Below are positions 32,681 through 44,770 of a stretch of 64,000 nt of DNA, piece after piece. Source of the DNA: Ceratotherium simum simum (lineage: Eukaryota > Chordata > Mammalia > Perissodactyla > Rhinocerotidae); NCBI RefSeq assembly GCF_000283155.1, contig NW_004454265.1:2208119-2272118 (forward strand), read 5' to 3'. The notes beneath the pieces are model-generated. The model worked only from the letters and a program-made list of their open reading frames with translations, made no database searches and was not told the origin of the DNA. The stretch's first letter is position 1; every line of letters begins with the position of its first letter. Position numbers and translations under genes: made by a program.

Positions 32681-35600
32681 AACCAGTCACTGATTATTTA
32701 ACTATTAACTGGTATGATTTTGAAAGTGCCAAAATTTCCAATCAAACTTTAATTTTTTTTTTTTTTATTTTCAATCAAAACTTGCAGAATGGGTGTCAGT
32801 AACTTTGAAGAAAATGCCAGAGATGATAGTGGAGCACCCTTTTAAGAAAGGCTGGCTTACAAATACTCCAGCTGGCAAAGAGAATATAAGTGTGAGCAAA
32901 AACATAGACACCAACAACCCTAAGTTGAAAGATTCAGAAAAGTCATATTTTGAATGTGAAAACATTTTAGGAATACCCTAGTCTCTCTTTGTCTTTTTCT
33001 ATATGTGTAAGAGTGACATATAATTTTTAAAAATCTTTTTTCAGTCTAAAAGAGCTCTTTTAATATGTATTAAAAAATTCTAAGTGATAAAGTGTCATGC
33101 CATAGTTTGACAGCTTTTTCTTTCTTACTAAAAAAGAAGAAATACACAATTCTTTCTGTGAAAAATACATTTTCTTAATGTGTAAAAGAATTGTGTATTA
33201 CAATCAATGGCATCTTAGATTTGATGAAATATAATATTAGTGCCTGTATCGCATTATTTTATTGTACTGTTTTGTCATGTAATTTCTCTGTTGTGACCTG
33301 CCATGTTCAGCTCAGATGAGCAATTCTTTGTGATGATGACTGACAAGGGACGTTTCTCAAGCAATGCTGAGCATATTGTAAATGTTAGACATTAAAAGAG
33401 AGGTGCTTAGATATTAGATATTAGGGTATATCAAGATGCTGTTAGAAGCTTTAGAAACTCTAGCAAAGTGTTCATTATAGAAATAAAATTCCCTGATAAT
33501 TTTTAAAATAAAATTAATTTTCTTTTTGACAGGTGAAAGAGGCCATTCCCACATTAACCTCTACTGTTAAGTGAGTGGCTTATTCTTAACTAAGTTAAGC
33601 CAGGAGATGAGTCTCTTTGTTTAACACTTCTTAAAGTAAAAGTTAACATCCTGCCTTTATCTAATTGCTATCAAAGACATTAGCCTATTTGGCTCTAGCA
33701 TGATTCAATTGCATGAGGTCATGCAGCCTAGCTGTAATAACGTAAAGTGCTTCACTTGGTGATAAGAAAATATATTAAAATGCTCTCAGGTTCATTAGTT
33801 ATTGCCTAAGGTCATGCTTTATGGTCTGTCCATTTACTAAAATTTGTTATAATAGTACTGACCTGAACTCACATTGTTAAGTCTTTCCATATAAGAAACA
33901 TAATGTTTTAAGAAATTATGTTTGTATTTTAATCCACTTAAAGAAAAGTTGTTTATTTTCATGTTTACCACTTGATGGAGGAGTTGGAAATATATTTAAT
34001 GATATATTGTCACTAAAGTATACATAAAAGATTTTTTCTTCAGCCTTCATTTTGAGAACAAATTTTAAAACCTTTAACAAAAAAATTCTGCTATATAAAT
34101 GGGAAGGCTTTGATTTAACTTCATTTTTACTTTGATTTCAAATCCTTCTCTGTCTTTTCATAAATAACCAAATGAGAGCAGGTCCCTCCAAGTCCATCCA
34201 TTGTATCCTTTGTGAGCGTGTGTTGCTTCATTAGGCTGGCTCAACCACCTGGTGTGGAATCTTTGGTCTCAAGAGACTCTCTCAACATCTGGCAGTAGCT
34301 ATGATCTTTGTATATGTATGCTTAATCTTTTTATTGACATTTATAAGGAAAAAGAATGTGGGACAAATTAGGAAGGTTTATAGAGCTATATAAAATAAAG
34401 CTACAGTGGATCTGATATGCCATAGTATTTTAAAGTATATAGAAGAAACAAACCAGTAAATAAAGGATCAATAAGTATGTCAAATTAATTTATTTTAGAA
34501 CTTAGTGTGATGTATATGATATAAAAGATACATTTATTTTATGTGGAATATTATTGGTTGAGTTATTAATCTAGGGTCAAACTCTAATCATCCTTAAAAA
34601 GAAATTATATATTTCAATCTGTTATTAAACTGGTGTAGCTTTTTAGTATCATTTTTAATAAATATAAAAATTTAGAATGATTTGATAGTAAAACAGGAAA
34701 AGGGATTGGTATCTTATTAACTTTGAAAGATAGTGTAGTTGAGTTTCTAAACTAGGGAATATTGAGATAATGTATGAAAGTGAGTGTTTTCTTATCACAG
34801 GAAAACCAAAGAACATTATCCATTATGTCCTGAAAAAAGTAAAAGGAATTATTGGGTAACTGTAACTGAACAAGTTACAGTGAAAACAAGCTGTTGTGGC
34901 TTGTTTATAATTGAAAATCTATTTATTTATTACCTTAAAAATTTTTAAATAAATGTAACAAAACCAAACTGAACTTATTTTTAGTGTAATTCTTTAAATT
35001 ATCCCATGTATTTAAAATGAAGCAAAACAGGCACCTTGTGCAGAAAATAAAAGCAATGCATAGTGACATGAAGTGTTGTTCTTTTGTTTGTATATTTATA
35101 GATATAGTCATTCCATGTAGTAGTATTTAATATTTTTGTTAGAAGCAAATTCAGAATGAATTATCAAATAAGATATAGCTGTCATTTGTATCTATTACTT
35201 TAGGTAAAGTAGACATTAGACTCTATAACGTATATATTTACTTACAGTATGGGACAATGTTGAGATCACGTGTAATAGATCTGTAGGTGAACGGAGAGAA
35301 ATTTCTGCCTGGAGCCCAGGAAATGGAGACTGACTCTGATCTTAATCTGCTGACCTGCTGAGTGATCTTGATTAGTGTTCATATTATACATGTACAGCTA
35401 AGATTGTGAAGATTGTGCAGCTATTAAATGCATTGCTTTTATAACTTAATGGGACCAAGATTAACAGCAGCATTGAGCACTAATTTAATATAATAGATTC
35501 ACTAAGTGTGATTCTAGCAGTTGAAGACAAACCTGTCTATAATTTGTGGTGAGAGTGGAGACATCATTTATTATTCTGATACTTAAGTGAGGTCAGTACA

Positions 35601-36890
35601 TTAAATTATATAAAACTTTTGCTTTTCAATTATTACCTTTTGCTGCCGTATTTTGAGGTCAACTGTAACTGGTAATTTTATCATGGTTTTCCCAGTTATG
35701 TGATTTATATGATAGATATCTCATTTCCTGTTGTCTACTAGAAAATAGGCCAGAAGAAAGAACTCTAAAAGAAATAAAATCATAGCTATAGCAGCACTTT
35801 CACTGAAAACTTCTTTGCCCAGTAAAGACTTTTTTTTTAATTTGGCAGATATAAAAATCAGAAGCATTGTTAATGTCGATACCCACATTAAGTAGATGTA
35901 TAGTGCATAGGTGTACAGAACCCTATTTGTGGAAGGATGTAAACTTAGACTGGCTTTCACAGCCAGATAATTGAACCAGTTTCAAAATTATCCAGGATTA
36001 TGGGAGAGCCAGGTTTTTTGTTTTGGGGGGTTTTTTGCCTGAGTAGGTATAACTCTTTAAGTATTTCGATATAATTGACCTTGTTAAAATTGTATGTTTT
36101 TAATTGATTGGCAATTCCTGAAAGGGGACTTTAACTTAAAATTTTAGTTAGATTTGGTTAACCATTTTGAGTGTATAACAATTTAATATTATTGGAAAAA
36201 TAATAGCATCTTTGATTATGAAATTATATGCTGAAATAATGAAAGTGAAGGTAACTGAGTGTTTTCACGTATGATCACAGAACATACCAACGGTGAGAAC
36301 TCTTAGTACTTTTGACCCCTGGTAGTATGGGTTGGAACATTCTGAGTGGAATGTTCTTATGTTGTTTATCAAGAAGTTGTGCCTTCTATGTAGAATATGA
36401 AAATAAGGGCTCTATTTTGATATGTTGAAGAGAATTTTTCATATCTCAGTAGCATTTGTTTATGAAGATTTTTTTTAAACTTCCAAGTTTTATCTATTTA
36501 ATATAAGCCTCTCCTAACAGTGTTAAGTAGTAAGACAGTTTTTAAAGTCATAATGTATTTTCAATCAAATAGTACACTCGTTCTGAGATTGGACAATTTT
36601 GAACAAATCTGGCCAAAGCTGCTGTTAGGCTATTTTCATTACAGAATGCTCTCTAGATAGCTGCAGATGGTGTAGGAAATTGATCTAAATGTGTTCTGCT
36701 CCAGGACATCCGCCAGAGGTAGGCTGGGGGGTGGGGGCTTTCTTGTTATTTTCCCTTGCTTTTTCCCTATAAATAAATTGCCAATGAGTTCTGGTTAAAT
36801 GACTTCTGTTCTCAGATACTTTTCAAGTTGACGTTTTATTTCTAAGTGCCATTTTGTTTCCTCTCTTTCTCATTAGAAGTAAGTAAAGTC
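32681..36890. other. 4.2 kb repeat-poor AT-rich DNA
   Basis: I recognise no SINE, LINE or exon over this unusually long repeat-poor run. Sub-blocks at 33290-33390 and 33640-33760 have mixed composition and ATTA/TAAT cores and could be conserved non-coding sequence. A minus-strand 79-codon frame (35721-35960) is hydrophobic but unsupported. Confidence 0.45.
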
Positions 36891-37984
36891 ATATAAGGAT
36901 AGAGCTGTGAGGAATCTTAAAGATCACATCTAGTTCAGCTGTCTCATTGCTGTCTTACTATGTAACTAAGAATTCATTTTCCCCTATCTCCTCCACCCCC
37001 ACCTCAAATACACACACCGCCCCCCACCACACACAGACTCACCAGAAGTGCGCAGTGGTGGGAAAAGCAAAACCAGGTCCAGGGGAGGAAAGTGTTTTTC
37101 AGTCTGTGGGTGAGAGAGAGAAGCTCTCAAGGTCACCTTGCTTGAAAAGTGGCCATTCTATCAGAAAAGTGGCTTCTTCTGGAGGGACAAGCCTTACTAC
37201 AGCAGTAGGCGGGAAGAGCCTGCCTCTTGTTTTGTGTTGACTCACTCTCCTCCGTGGTCCCTGGCCTGACTCGGGGGCTTTTATAGTAGGAACACCTTCA
37301 TTCATCTTCAGCAGAGTTGGGGGATTCTCGGAAGCAGATTGAAGTCAAGGAAGACTTGTTAAAGCCCTTTTAACAATGCTACAAGAAGCCCTAATCATCA
37401 CCTACTGAGTTGAAGCAGTAGGTCATTGTTCACAACTAAGCAGTTGCTGAGTGAGTACCTTGCATTAGAGGCACCAGTAAACTTTCCTCCTCCCAACCCA
37501 GGAGGAGAAGCCTTTGAAGTAGTTTTAGTCAGGTCCCATGTTCATGTTTTGAGGTTTGGATTTCTAATTTCTTTTCTGTTATGGGGTGAAAAGAGAAAAA
37601 GAAGTCTGAGCAGAGAATAAAGGAAATATTTTTTGTCCCATACCTCCCTTTTGGAGTTGCTTCAAAAACAACTCTTCCTTTTTTAAAGAGATGCTCCATA
37701 CATGAGCCAAACTAGAGAAAATAGATTTTTTTGATCTATCCAGAGAAGTCATATTAAGAAAGTTTTAAGATTAGAATAAAAATCATACCTGAGGTTGTAA
37801 AAAAAAAGGGGGGGGAGGTGTTTAAAAGGTTTAGCAACGGAATTCTTGGAATTATTTTATCACTTCAATTTTATAATTCTCCCTTTTAGCTTGAATGCAG
37901 TTAGGGAAAAATTGAAATATTTTGTATTCTGAGGGCTTACTTAGCAAACAGAGGAGCAAGGTGGCCCAATCAGGGCAAAGAAAC
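36891..37984. other. Less AT-rich unique DNA with C-rich and A/G runs
   Basis: 36980-37045 is C/A-rich simple sequence (CACACA and CCCCCC runs); 37798-37815 is an A-run followed by eight G. The region 37040-37340 has higher GC than its flanks and open frames on both strands, but no recognisable domain, splice pattern or CpG island. Confidence 0.4.
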
Positions 37985-38175
37985 CTATAATGTGCTAAGC
38001 ACTGTGCTTTATCTGTGTTCTCTCGTTTAGTTTTATGCTCACAAGAATCTGCTAAGGTAGATAACGTTTTACAGGTAAGGAAACTGAGTCTTGGAAAGGT
38101 TGAATAATCTCCCTGTAGTCACACTATTAATATGACAAGAACCAGGATTCAAACTCAGTTTATATATTCCAGCCA
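37985..38175 (-). repeat. MIR SINE, antisense
   Basis: 'tgctaagcactgtgctttat', 'tttacaggtaaggaaactga', 'gtagtcacactattaatatg' and 'accaggattcaaactcagtt' in reverse-complement MIR order. Confidence 0.85.
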
Positions 38176-38284
38176 AACCCTTGACTTTTTTATATGTTGT
38201 CTCAGTACCCATAAAAAAAGAATAAACTTGGCTCTAAACAACAACAGTTGACAAAGTAAAATATTTCTATTGTTACAAAGCCCA

Positions 38285-38395
38285 CTAGTCATTAAATCAT
38301 CAGATATTAGTGAATACTTATTAAGTACATAACACCTTATTAGGTACGAACAGGCACTTCTAAGATCTTCCCCCTCAAAAAGCTTCTATCTTTGA
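38285..38395 (-). repeat. Possible L2 3' end relic, antisense
   Basis: 'gtgaatacttattaagtaca' and 'ccccctcaaaaagcttctat' suggest an eroded L2 end. Confidence 0.4.
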
Positions 38396-38589
38396 AATTT
38401 AATTCTGTGGATGGCTTTAAAGGTATATACATAATCTTAATTTATCACATTACGTGTATTTTCTTCTTATAAAGCGGTATCTCCAATGTGAATTATTCAT
38501 GCAACGTTTGGTTCCCAATTACGCACACACTGCCCTCAGTCACTCAGGAAGCTCACGTACTGGAAATGTTTTTTAATGATAGCTTAAAT

Positions 38590-38811
38590 CAGGGGTCAGC
38601 ACACTACAGCCGACCTGCCAAATCCAGCCCACCACCTGGTTTTGTAAATAAAGTACTATTGGAACAAAAGCCACACTCACTGTTTACATATTGTCTGTGG
38701 TTGCTTTTGTGCTACAACAACAGAATCTAACAGTTATGACAGAGACCGTGAGGCCTGCAACCTGACCTATTTACTGTCTGGCCCTATATAGAAAAAGTTT
38801 GCTCACCCCTG
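38590..38811. mobile_element. Non-autonomous hAT-Charlie element with exact 8-bp TSD
   Basis: 222 bp from 'caggggtcagcacactacag' to 'aaagtttgctcacccctg', imperfect terminal inverted repeats of about 15 bp. Interior blocks 'gttttgtaaataaagtacta', 'ttggaacaaaagccacactc' and 'tttactgtctggccc' fit a common mammalian hAT-Charlie non-autonomous family. Flanked by 'gcttaaat' at 38582-38589 and 38812-38819, an exact 8-bp target duplication, the hallmark of hAT transposition. No transposase coding capacity. Confidence 0.93.
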
Positions 38812-38849
38812 GCTTAAATCAGCAGCATAAGAAAGTAATTCTCATACCA

Positions 38850-38910
38850 AAATATAATTATGAATATAATACAAAATATAAGTATATATTATATAATATA
38901 TATATATCCA
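38850..38910. repeat. TA-rich simple sequence
   Basis: Stretch of ATAT/TATA repeats, with an uninterrupted TA run near 38896-38907. Confidence 0.85.
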
Positions 38911-39195
38911 CACACATGTATTTGTTGTATAGACAAAGTATACATAAAAGAAAAATCTGGGAATTATCTGTTTTTTGTGGTATCTGTGCCACTTTATTCC
39001 CCTTACCTAACTTCTTTGCCCTGAATATTAAATATTAGTAGTACATTCCTGATAATATATGTCTGGAGGTACAGTTGGGACTTAAAATTCGTGAATAGTT
39101 ATTCTTCCTATGAATAAGAACTTAATTTTGATTTTGTGTATTTATCATATTTTTGCGTACTTGAGAGACCAGGTTTCTATTTGAATAGGATAGAT

Positions 39196-39364
39196 CAATG
39201 GTTCTCGGCCTTTAGTGTGCCTTGAAATCACCTGGAAATTAATAGCACTACTCCCAGAGTTTCTGATTCAGAAGGTCTGGGATGGGGACTGATAACTGCA
39301 CTTATAACACATTTCCAGGTGATGCTGATGCTTTGGTCTGGGGACCACACTTTGAGAACCACTG
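39196..39364. mobile_element. MER5A-type hAT element, complete
   Basis: 169 bp from 'caatggttctcggcc' to 'cacactttgagaaccactg', with the diagnostic interior 'agagtttctgattcagaagg', 'tctgggatgggg' and 'ccaggtgatgctgatgcttt'. Flanking octamers 'ggatagat' (39188-39195) and 'gaacagac' (39365-39372) agree at 5 of 8 positions, the differences all transitions, consistent with a decayed 8-bp target duplication. Confidence 0.92.
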
Positions 39365-39372
39365 GAACAGAC

Positions 39373-39639
39373 CTTGAAGATAGTAAAAGGGTAGCAGGCA
39401 CCCGTGAAAGCATTCACTGAGATAACCTGAGTCTTCTGAACATTTACACACTTTCCCAGAGAGGGTCTGTGGCATTAAGAGGATTTGTTGGGGATGAAAA
39501 AGGAGAATACAGAATTGAATATATACTGTAAAATTAGTAATGGTGTGGTCAACAAATGTAATATACAGTGAAAAAGTTGTGTGGAAGGATGAAATGGTCC
39601 TTTACTATTTTATGTTATTTTTAAATTGAAAGACCTACA
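39373..39639. other. Short unique interval
   Basis: Nothing recognised. Confidence 0.3.
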
Positions 39640-39825
39640 TTCACATACTGGCTTTTCTACCTACTGGTTGAATGACCTTGGCCATATCACTTAATCACAC
39701 TGAACTTCAGTTCTTCATGTAAAAATGAAGAAAACAATGCCTATCTCACAGGAATTTTGTAAGGACTAACTACATGAATGTACTTTGTAAAGTTTATCCA
39801 AGTATTAGCTGGAAGCTATATAACT
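39640..39825 (+). repeat. MIR SINE
   Basis: 'ggttgaatgaccttggccat', 'atcacttaatcacactgaac', 'aaaatgaagaaaacaatgcc' and 'tatctcacaggaattttgta' in sense MIR order. Confidence 0.85.
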
Positions 39826-40485
39826 TCAAAATCTTGATTGTGGAAGGAAATAGAGAGCATACCTATTTGGAAATGATCCCATTATTAGGATAAAGAAAAC
39901 CTTTAAAAGGTTGTTGCAGGAAAAAATGATCAACACTGACTTCACTGAGTTATTTAGTGTATTAGATTCATTTGTTAGGTATTTCATTTGAATTCTGAGG
40001 TTTGGCCTTCAAATTTCCATTAATTTGGACTGTTCAGACTGTTGAGGTTTTCATTTGTCAAAATTGTTAGCTCTTGGGTTTTACTAACACAAATAATGAT
40101 GTGTAGCTTTGGCCTGTTAGCTATCAATGGAAATCAGAAAGTCAATAAACTTAATAGCTGTTCATTACATAGTTGATGCATTTGCAGGACTATGTTGAGT
40201 ACTGTCAGTGAGTAATCAATTCAGTCAAAATCTATTACCAGATCACTGCCAGAAATTTTTTATGATGTACTATCTTATTTATGACTTTATATAGCTACTA
40301 CAGCACTTTTTATGAAGCAGACTTTTGTCTCATGGGATTCATATTGCTTATAATTTGTGGTCTTTCCACCCAATTGGAAGCACCTACCACCTAGGAGGTA
40401 TCATTCCCAGATTAGTCCTCTCTTGGTATAAGCAGGGCTCTAGCTCTCAGGTCAGCTTCCACCGCAGGATTAATTTCATCTAGTC
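39826..40485. other. Non-coding DNA, nothing recognised
   Basis: No repeat or exon recognised. Confidence 0.35.
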
Positions 40486-41080
40486 CATTCACTCAGCCAG
40501 CATACACTTACTGAATCCCTCCTCTGTGCTAAGTACAGATGGGAGCACGTATATCTGGGGTCTTTTAGTATATCAGCTAGTGGGGGAGAATATGTATAAA
40601 ACTGTAATATAAGGAAATATTATAAGTGCCATGTTGGGGGTTCGAAGAAACAGTTAACTCTAATCAGTAGGGATTTGGGAAGGCTTCATAGGGAGTGGCG
40701 TTTGAGCTGAATTTTGCAGAAGTAAAATTTACTTCGTGAAGACTAGATGATAGACATTCCAGCGCGAGGGAAGAACTTGAAAAGAAGTATTGTATGCTAT
40801 AGAAGTTCATAGAGGAGTTCCTAATCAGACTTATAGGTAAAGGGAAGATTTCTGGAGAAGGTGAATTCCAAGCTGAGGATTAAAGAACAAATAAGAATTA
40901 TCTAGATGAAACAGGGAACAAATAGGAGTGTTCAGATAGAGGGCACAGCATTTGTGTAACCTAGAGACGAGAACATAGTTCCTCAAATAATTGAGAACTG
41001 AGTGAAGTTTAGCGTGGCTGAAACCAAGTGATTCATGTAGGGAAATGATGCACTGCAAGTATAGAGGCTTTATCGTGCAG
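40486..41080 (-). repeat. L2 LINE 3' region, antisense
   Basis: 'tgaatccctcctctgtgcta', 'tcagctagtgggggagaata', 'gatttgggaaggcttcatag', 'gtggcgtttgagctgaattt', 'acattccagcgcgagggaag' and 'gcacagcatttgtgtaacct' run in the reverse-complement L2 order over about 600 bp. Confidence 0.8.
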
Positions 41081-41810
41081 AGATTTACAAACCCTTCCTT
41101 AACAAAGAAAAACCCTCCAGAAATATGTTAGGGCTGGAGATTTACCCACAGAGCAGATTTTTATGGGTGATGCTATGAATGTCTGTTTTCTAAAAATAGC
41201 GCATGAGTAGCAGCACCTTGAAAGTCCATAAAGGAACAATATTGCTTGATGAAAGTGATGGCCTTTTTTGTGTATGAAATAAAACGTGACAGTTCTTGCT
41301 TTGTAGCAGGATGAGGATTGTTCTCTATTCAGAAAAAAGGTGGGGGATGGAGAGTGGATTTCAAGAATGCTCAAGTTTCCAAATTTTAACTGAAAACTTT
41401 TTCTGAGAATTCTTATAACATCTCAGTTTTTAGTTTGAGGCATTAAGGATTTTTGTGTTGTTTTTGGTTTTTTTGTTTTGTTTTAATATCAGCCTTTCAG
41501 TGAGGAGTATTAAATTGGTTTGATTAAATTGGTCTGCTTCTGAGAGCTTAGCCAACTTCAAGTCTTGGTAAGCAGGCTATGCATGGCCTGTCACAAGGCC
41601 AAAGAGGTTCCCTGTCTCTCCCCATCCTATTTGTTGTCCTTCTCCTCTCTTTCTCATCTTTTTCTTTTTATTTCTCCTTTCTGTTTTTTCATGCCTTTTG
41701 TGTGCGTCTCTTTATGTCACATTTGCCTTCCACCCTTCTGTATCTGTTTGTCCCCTAACCCCTATTTTTCTTCTCATCCTCTCCATAATATATAACTAAA
41801 GTCTGTGTTA
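41081..41810. other. Non-coding DNA with polypyrimidine tract
   Basis: 41610-41785 is over 80 percent pyrimidine by eye. The open frame 41565-41795 is a by-product of this low complexity. Confidence 0.5.
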
Positions 41811-41850
41811 TATTTGTTATACTTAATAAATATTTGTTATACTTAATAAA
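41811..41850 (+). repeat. Exact 20-bp tandem duplication
   Basis: The unit 'tatttgttatacttaataaa' occurs twice head to tail at 41811-41830 and 41831-41850, immediately beside an ERE integration site. Confidence 0.97.
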
Positions 41851-41859
41851 TGTCATTTT

Positions 41860-42107
41860 TTTTTTGAGGAAGATTTGCCCTGGGCTAACATCTGTTGCCA
41901 ATCTTCCCCTTTTTTCTTTTTTCTCTCAAAGCCCCAGTATATAGTTATGTATCATAGTTGTAGAGTTGTAGCTCTTCTATATGGGACCCCACCTCAGCAT
42001 GGCCTGACAAGCCATGAGTAGGTCTGCTCCCAGGATCCGAAGCAGCGAACCCCGGGCCGCTGAAGTGAAACACATGAACTTAACCTCTACGCCACCAGGC
42101 CAGCCCC
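41860..42107 (-). mobile_element. ERE SINE with exact 15-bp TSD
   Basis: T-run, 'ttgccctgggctaacatctg', 'ccccagtatatagttatgta', head 'cttaacctctacgccaccag' ending 'gccagcccc'. Flanked by 'aataaatgtcatttt' at 41845-41859 and 42108-42122, identical over 15 bp. The body itself is diverged, including a mutated B-box region. Confidence 0.96.
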
Positions 42108-42122
42108 AATAAATGTCATTTT

Positions 42123-42870
42123 GTTTCCCTCTGCTTTTTTAAAAATACATACAGATGAAATAGTTTACATTTCTCTCCAGGTATGTTCTATTTTTCATAC
42201 ATGTAAACATATGTGATTTCTTACTTATATATTCTATTGTTTTTCCTGCTATGGGTCAATGACATTTACTGAAAAAGATTAATCTTTCCTCATTGACTGT
42301 ACACAGCAAGCAAGGAGGAAGCTGTCAGGGGTTGACTTCAATTGCTATCAGTGTCTGCAGCTGCTTTTAGCAGAGATTGAGTTAGAATATTTCCATAGGA
42401 TCCCTATGGCATAGAAGATGTTACTAAAATAACCTGGAGAGGCTTCATGGAGGAAGTAACTACAGTGACAGCCTTCTACTTGATTTTTAACTCAACAATA
42501 TTCGCTAGGCAGAGGCATCATCTGTGAGCTAACATCCACCCCAGTGATGTTCACTTGACCGCCCTGTTCTGACCACAGACATTACCACCTCACTGCTGCA
42601 CATTGCACTCATTCACTTTTCTAAATATGTTAAGAAGACTATATTTTGCAAAATTAAAGTTAGAAAATAATAATCTGATACCAGTGCATTATACTAAAAG
42701 CAAAAGAACTGTTTATATAAACTGTTGTTTATTTTGCATGGTGTCTTTGATACCACCAAATAATTGTCAGATTCTTTAGTAAGTACTCATGGAAAAATGA
42801 TTCTGATCAGTCTATGACATAAGATTCAGAAGTGATTGTTTAATATAACACTGATACTCTGTCTCAGCAG
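42123..42870. other. Non-coding DNA, nothing recognised
   Basis: No repeat or exon recognised. Confidence 0.35.
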
Positions 42871-42874
42871 TTTG

Positions 42875-42955
42875 TTATAATAGATAAACCATGGCCTTAG
42901 AGAGATCTGACTACAAATCCTAGCTCTGCCATTTACTAGCTGACTCGTTTCTCTT
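42875..42955 (+). repeat. MIR fragment
   Basis: 'aaatcctagctctgccattt' then 'actagctgactcg' correspond to the MIR tRNA-like and core start; 3' part absent. Confidence 0.6.
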
Positions 42956-43059
42956 TTATTTTCATCATGACAGACCTCAAGTAGACATGTCAAACTACAC
43001 ATCCATCCCATTGTGTTTCTCCAGTAGGCTCACTGTCCAAATTCAACTTCTTTCTCTTC

Positions 43060-43484
43060 AAACCTGCCACACCGTCTTCCCTCTGCTCATGCTCAGCTGA
43101 TGACCTACATCATACTTCATTGACAAAATGGAATCCATCAGACAGGAACTTCCTCGTCTTCCCACCTGCACATCTATAAGCCAACTGGAATTTGCTCCCC
43201 TCTTTTTTCTTCCTCACTCTTATATTGAGGGTATTATCATTTCCTCTACTGCTATTCCCAGGCTCCTCTTGCTTTATCAATACTTTCCTCCTTTGATGAT
43301 CACCTTTTCTTCCAGCATCATTGGTCTCTCTCTGTCTTCTATATCATTTGGTAACAGGAAACAAGCACACTCTAGAATCTCCCATCTTAAGGTAACCTCC
43401 CTTGGACCCACAATTATCATCCTATTTCTCTGTTACCCTTCGCAGGCCAGTTCTTTCTACACACATGGTTTCCACTACTTTACT
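43060..43484 (+). repeat. L2 LINE ORF2 segment, left part of split element
   Basis: 'ctctgctcatgctcagctga', 'tgacctacatcatacttcat', 'catcagacaggaacttcctc', 'cctatttctctgttaccctt' and 'tccactactttacttctcat' follow L2 ORF2 (CR1-type reverse transcriptase) just upstream of its central RT motifs. The 133-codon frame over it (43128-43529) is not the L2 protein frame throughout. The element stops at the L1 target site and resumes at about 47700. Confidence 0.72.
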
Positions 43485-43501
43485 TCTCATTCACTTTTTA
43501 A

Positions 43502-44531
43502 AAAATATACCAGCTTTATTGAAATATAATTCATGTCCCATGCAATTGATTCATTTAAAGTATACAATTCAGTAGTTGCAGTATATTTAAAAAGTTGTGC
43601 AACCATCACGTGATCAATTTTAGAACATTTTCATCACCTCAAAAAGAAACCCTGTACCCATTAGCAGTCATTCCTCATCCCATTCCCACCCCCAAGTCGT
43701 AGGCAACCACTAGACTCCTTTCTACCTGTATAATTTGCCTATTCTGGACATTTCATGTAAATGAAATCAATCAATATGTGGTGTTTTGTAACTGGCTTCT
43801 TTCACTTAGCAGAATGTTTTCAAGGTTCATCCATGTTGTAGCATGTATCCATCCTTCATTCCTTTTTATTGCTGAATAATGTTCCATTGTATGAATCTAT
43901 CACATATTATTTATCCATTCATCATATGATGGACAATTGAGTTGATTCTCTTTTTGCTTATTATGAATAAGGCTGCTGTGAACATTCGTCTACAAGCTTT
44001 TGTGTGGGTATATGTTTTCATTTCTCCTGGTTATTGGCCATTTGTATATCTTCTTTGGAAAAATGTCTATTCAGATCCTTTGCCCACTTTTTAATTGGGT
44101 TATTTTTCTTTTGATAATTTAGTGTGAGAGTTCTTTCTCTATATATTCTGGATATTCAACCCTTATCAGATACATGATTTGCAAATATTTTATCCTATTC
44201 TGTTGATTGTCTTTTCATTTTCTTGATGACATTCCTTAAAGCACAAAAGTTTTTCATTTTGATGAAGCACAATTTATCTACTTTTTTTTATGTCACTTGT
44301 GCTTTTGGTGCCACATCTAAGAAAACTTTGCCTACCCCAAGATCTCAAAGGTTTACTACTAAACTCTAAGAATTTTATAGTTTTAGGTCTTACACTTAGC
44401 TCTGTGATCAACTTTGAGTTCATTTTCGTGTGTTATCAACTTTGAGTTCATTTTCGTGTGTGGTGTGAGGAAGGGGTTCAACTTAATTCTTTTACATGTG
44501 GAAATCCAGTTGTCCCAGCACCATTTGCTAA
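43502..44531 (-). mobile_element. L1M insertion with exact 17-bp TSD
   Basis: A 1030-bp antisense L1 3' end: 'agctttattgaaatataatt' (3' UTR), 'caattttagaacattttcat', 'ctggacatttcatgtaaatg', 'ttgctgaataatgttccatt', and ORF2 up to 'ccagttgtcccagcaccatt'. The 17-bp repeat 'tctcattcactttttaa' lies at 43485-43501 and 44532-44548. It inserted at the junction of the L2 and a second, older L1. Confidence 0.92.
44407..44462 (+). repeat. 28-bp tandem duplication inside L1
   Basis: A 28-bp unit beginning 'atcaactttgagttcatttt' is repeated head to tail (44407-44434 and 44435-44462) with a difference only in the last base. Confidence 0.97.
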
Positions 44532-44770
44532 TCTCATTCACTTTTTAACTATTTTTATTAAGTGTGAAATACATTCAAAAGCCTATTTATGATCAACATT
44601 ATGATATACATCCATAGCTGTGCCTAAAGTTGTGGTTTTGTTCATTTTCGCTGTTGTAAACGATTGTATTTTCTGAATATACCAAAATTTATTCATTCTC
44701 CCATTGAATTTGGACGTTTGGGTTGCTTCAGATTTTTTGCTATTACAAACATTGCTGATATAAACATTCT

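Noticed and set aside
35280..35375. Weak MIR-like run
   Set aside because: Only one short block resembles MIR; order not supported.
35721..35960. 79-codon minus-strand frame with hydrophobic stretches
   Set aside because: Hydrophobicity is expected from T/A-rich codons; no start context, homology or exon structure.
36947..37305. Overlapping open frames on both strands in a GC-richer patch
   Set aside because: No domain and no splice signals; openness follows from composition.
42520..42560. Short ERE-like string ('gagctaacatcca')
   Set aside because: Only 13 bases match, with no flanking ERE sequence; chance cannot be excluded.
43128..43529. 133-codon plus-strand open frame
   Set aside because: It overlies decayed L2 ORF2 sequence and ends inside an L1; no intact reverse-transcriptase motif is present.
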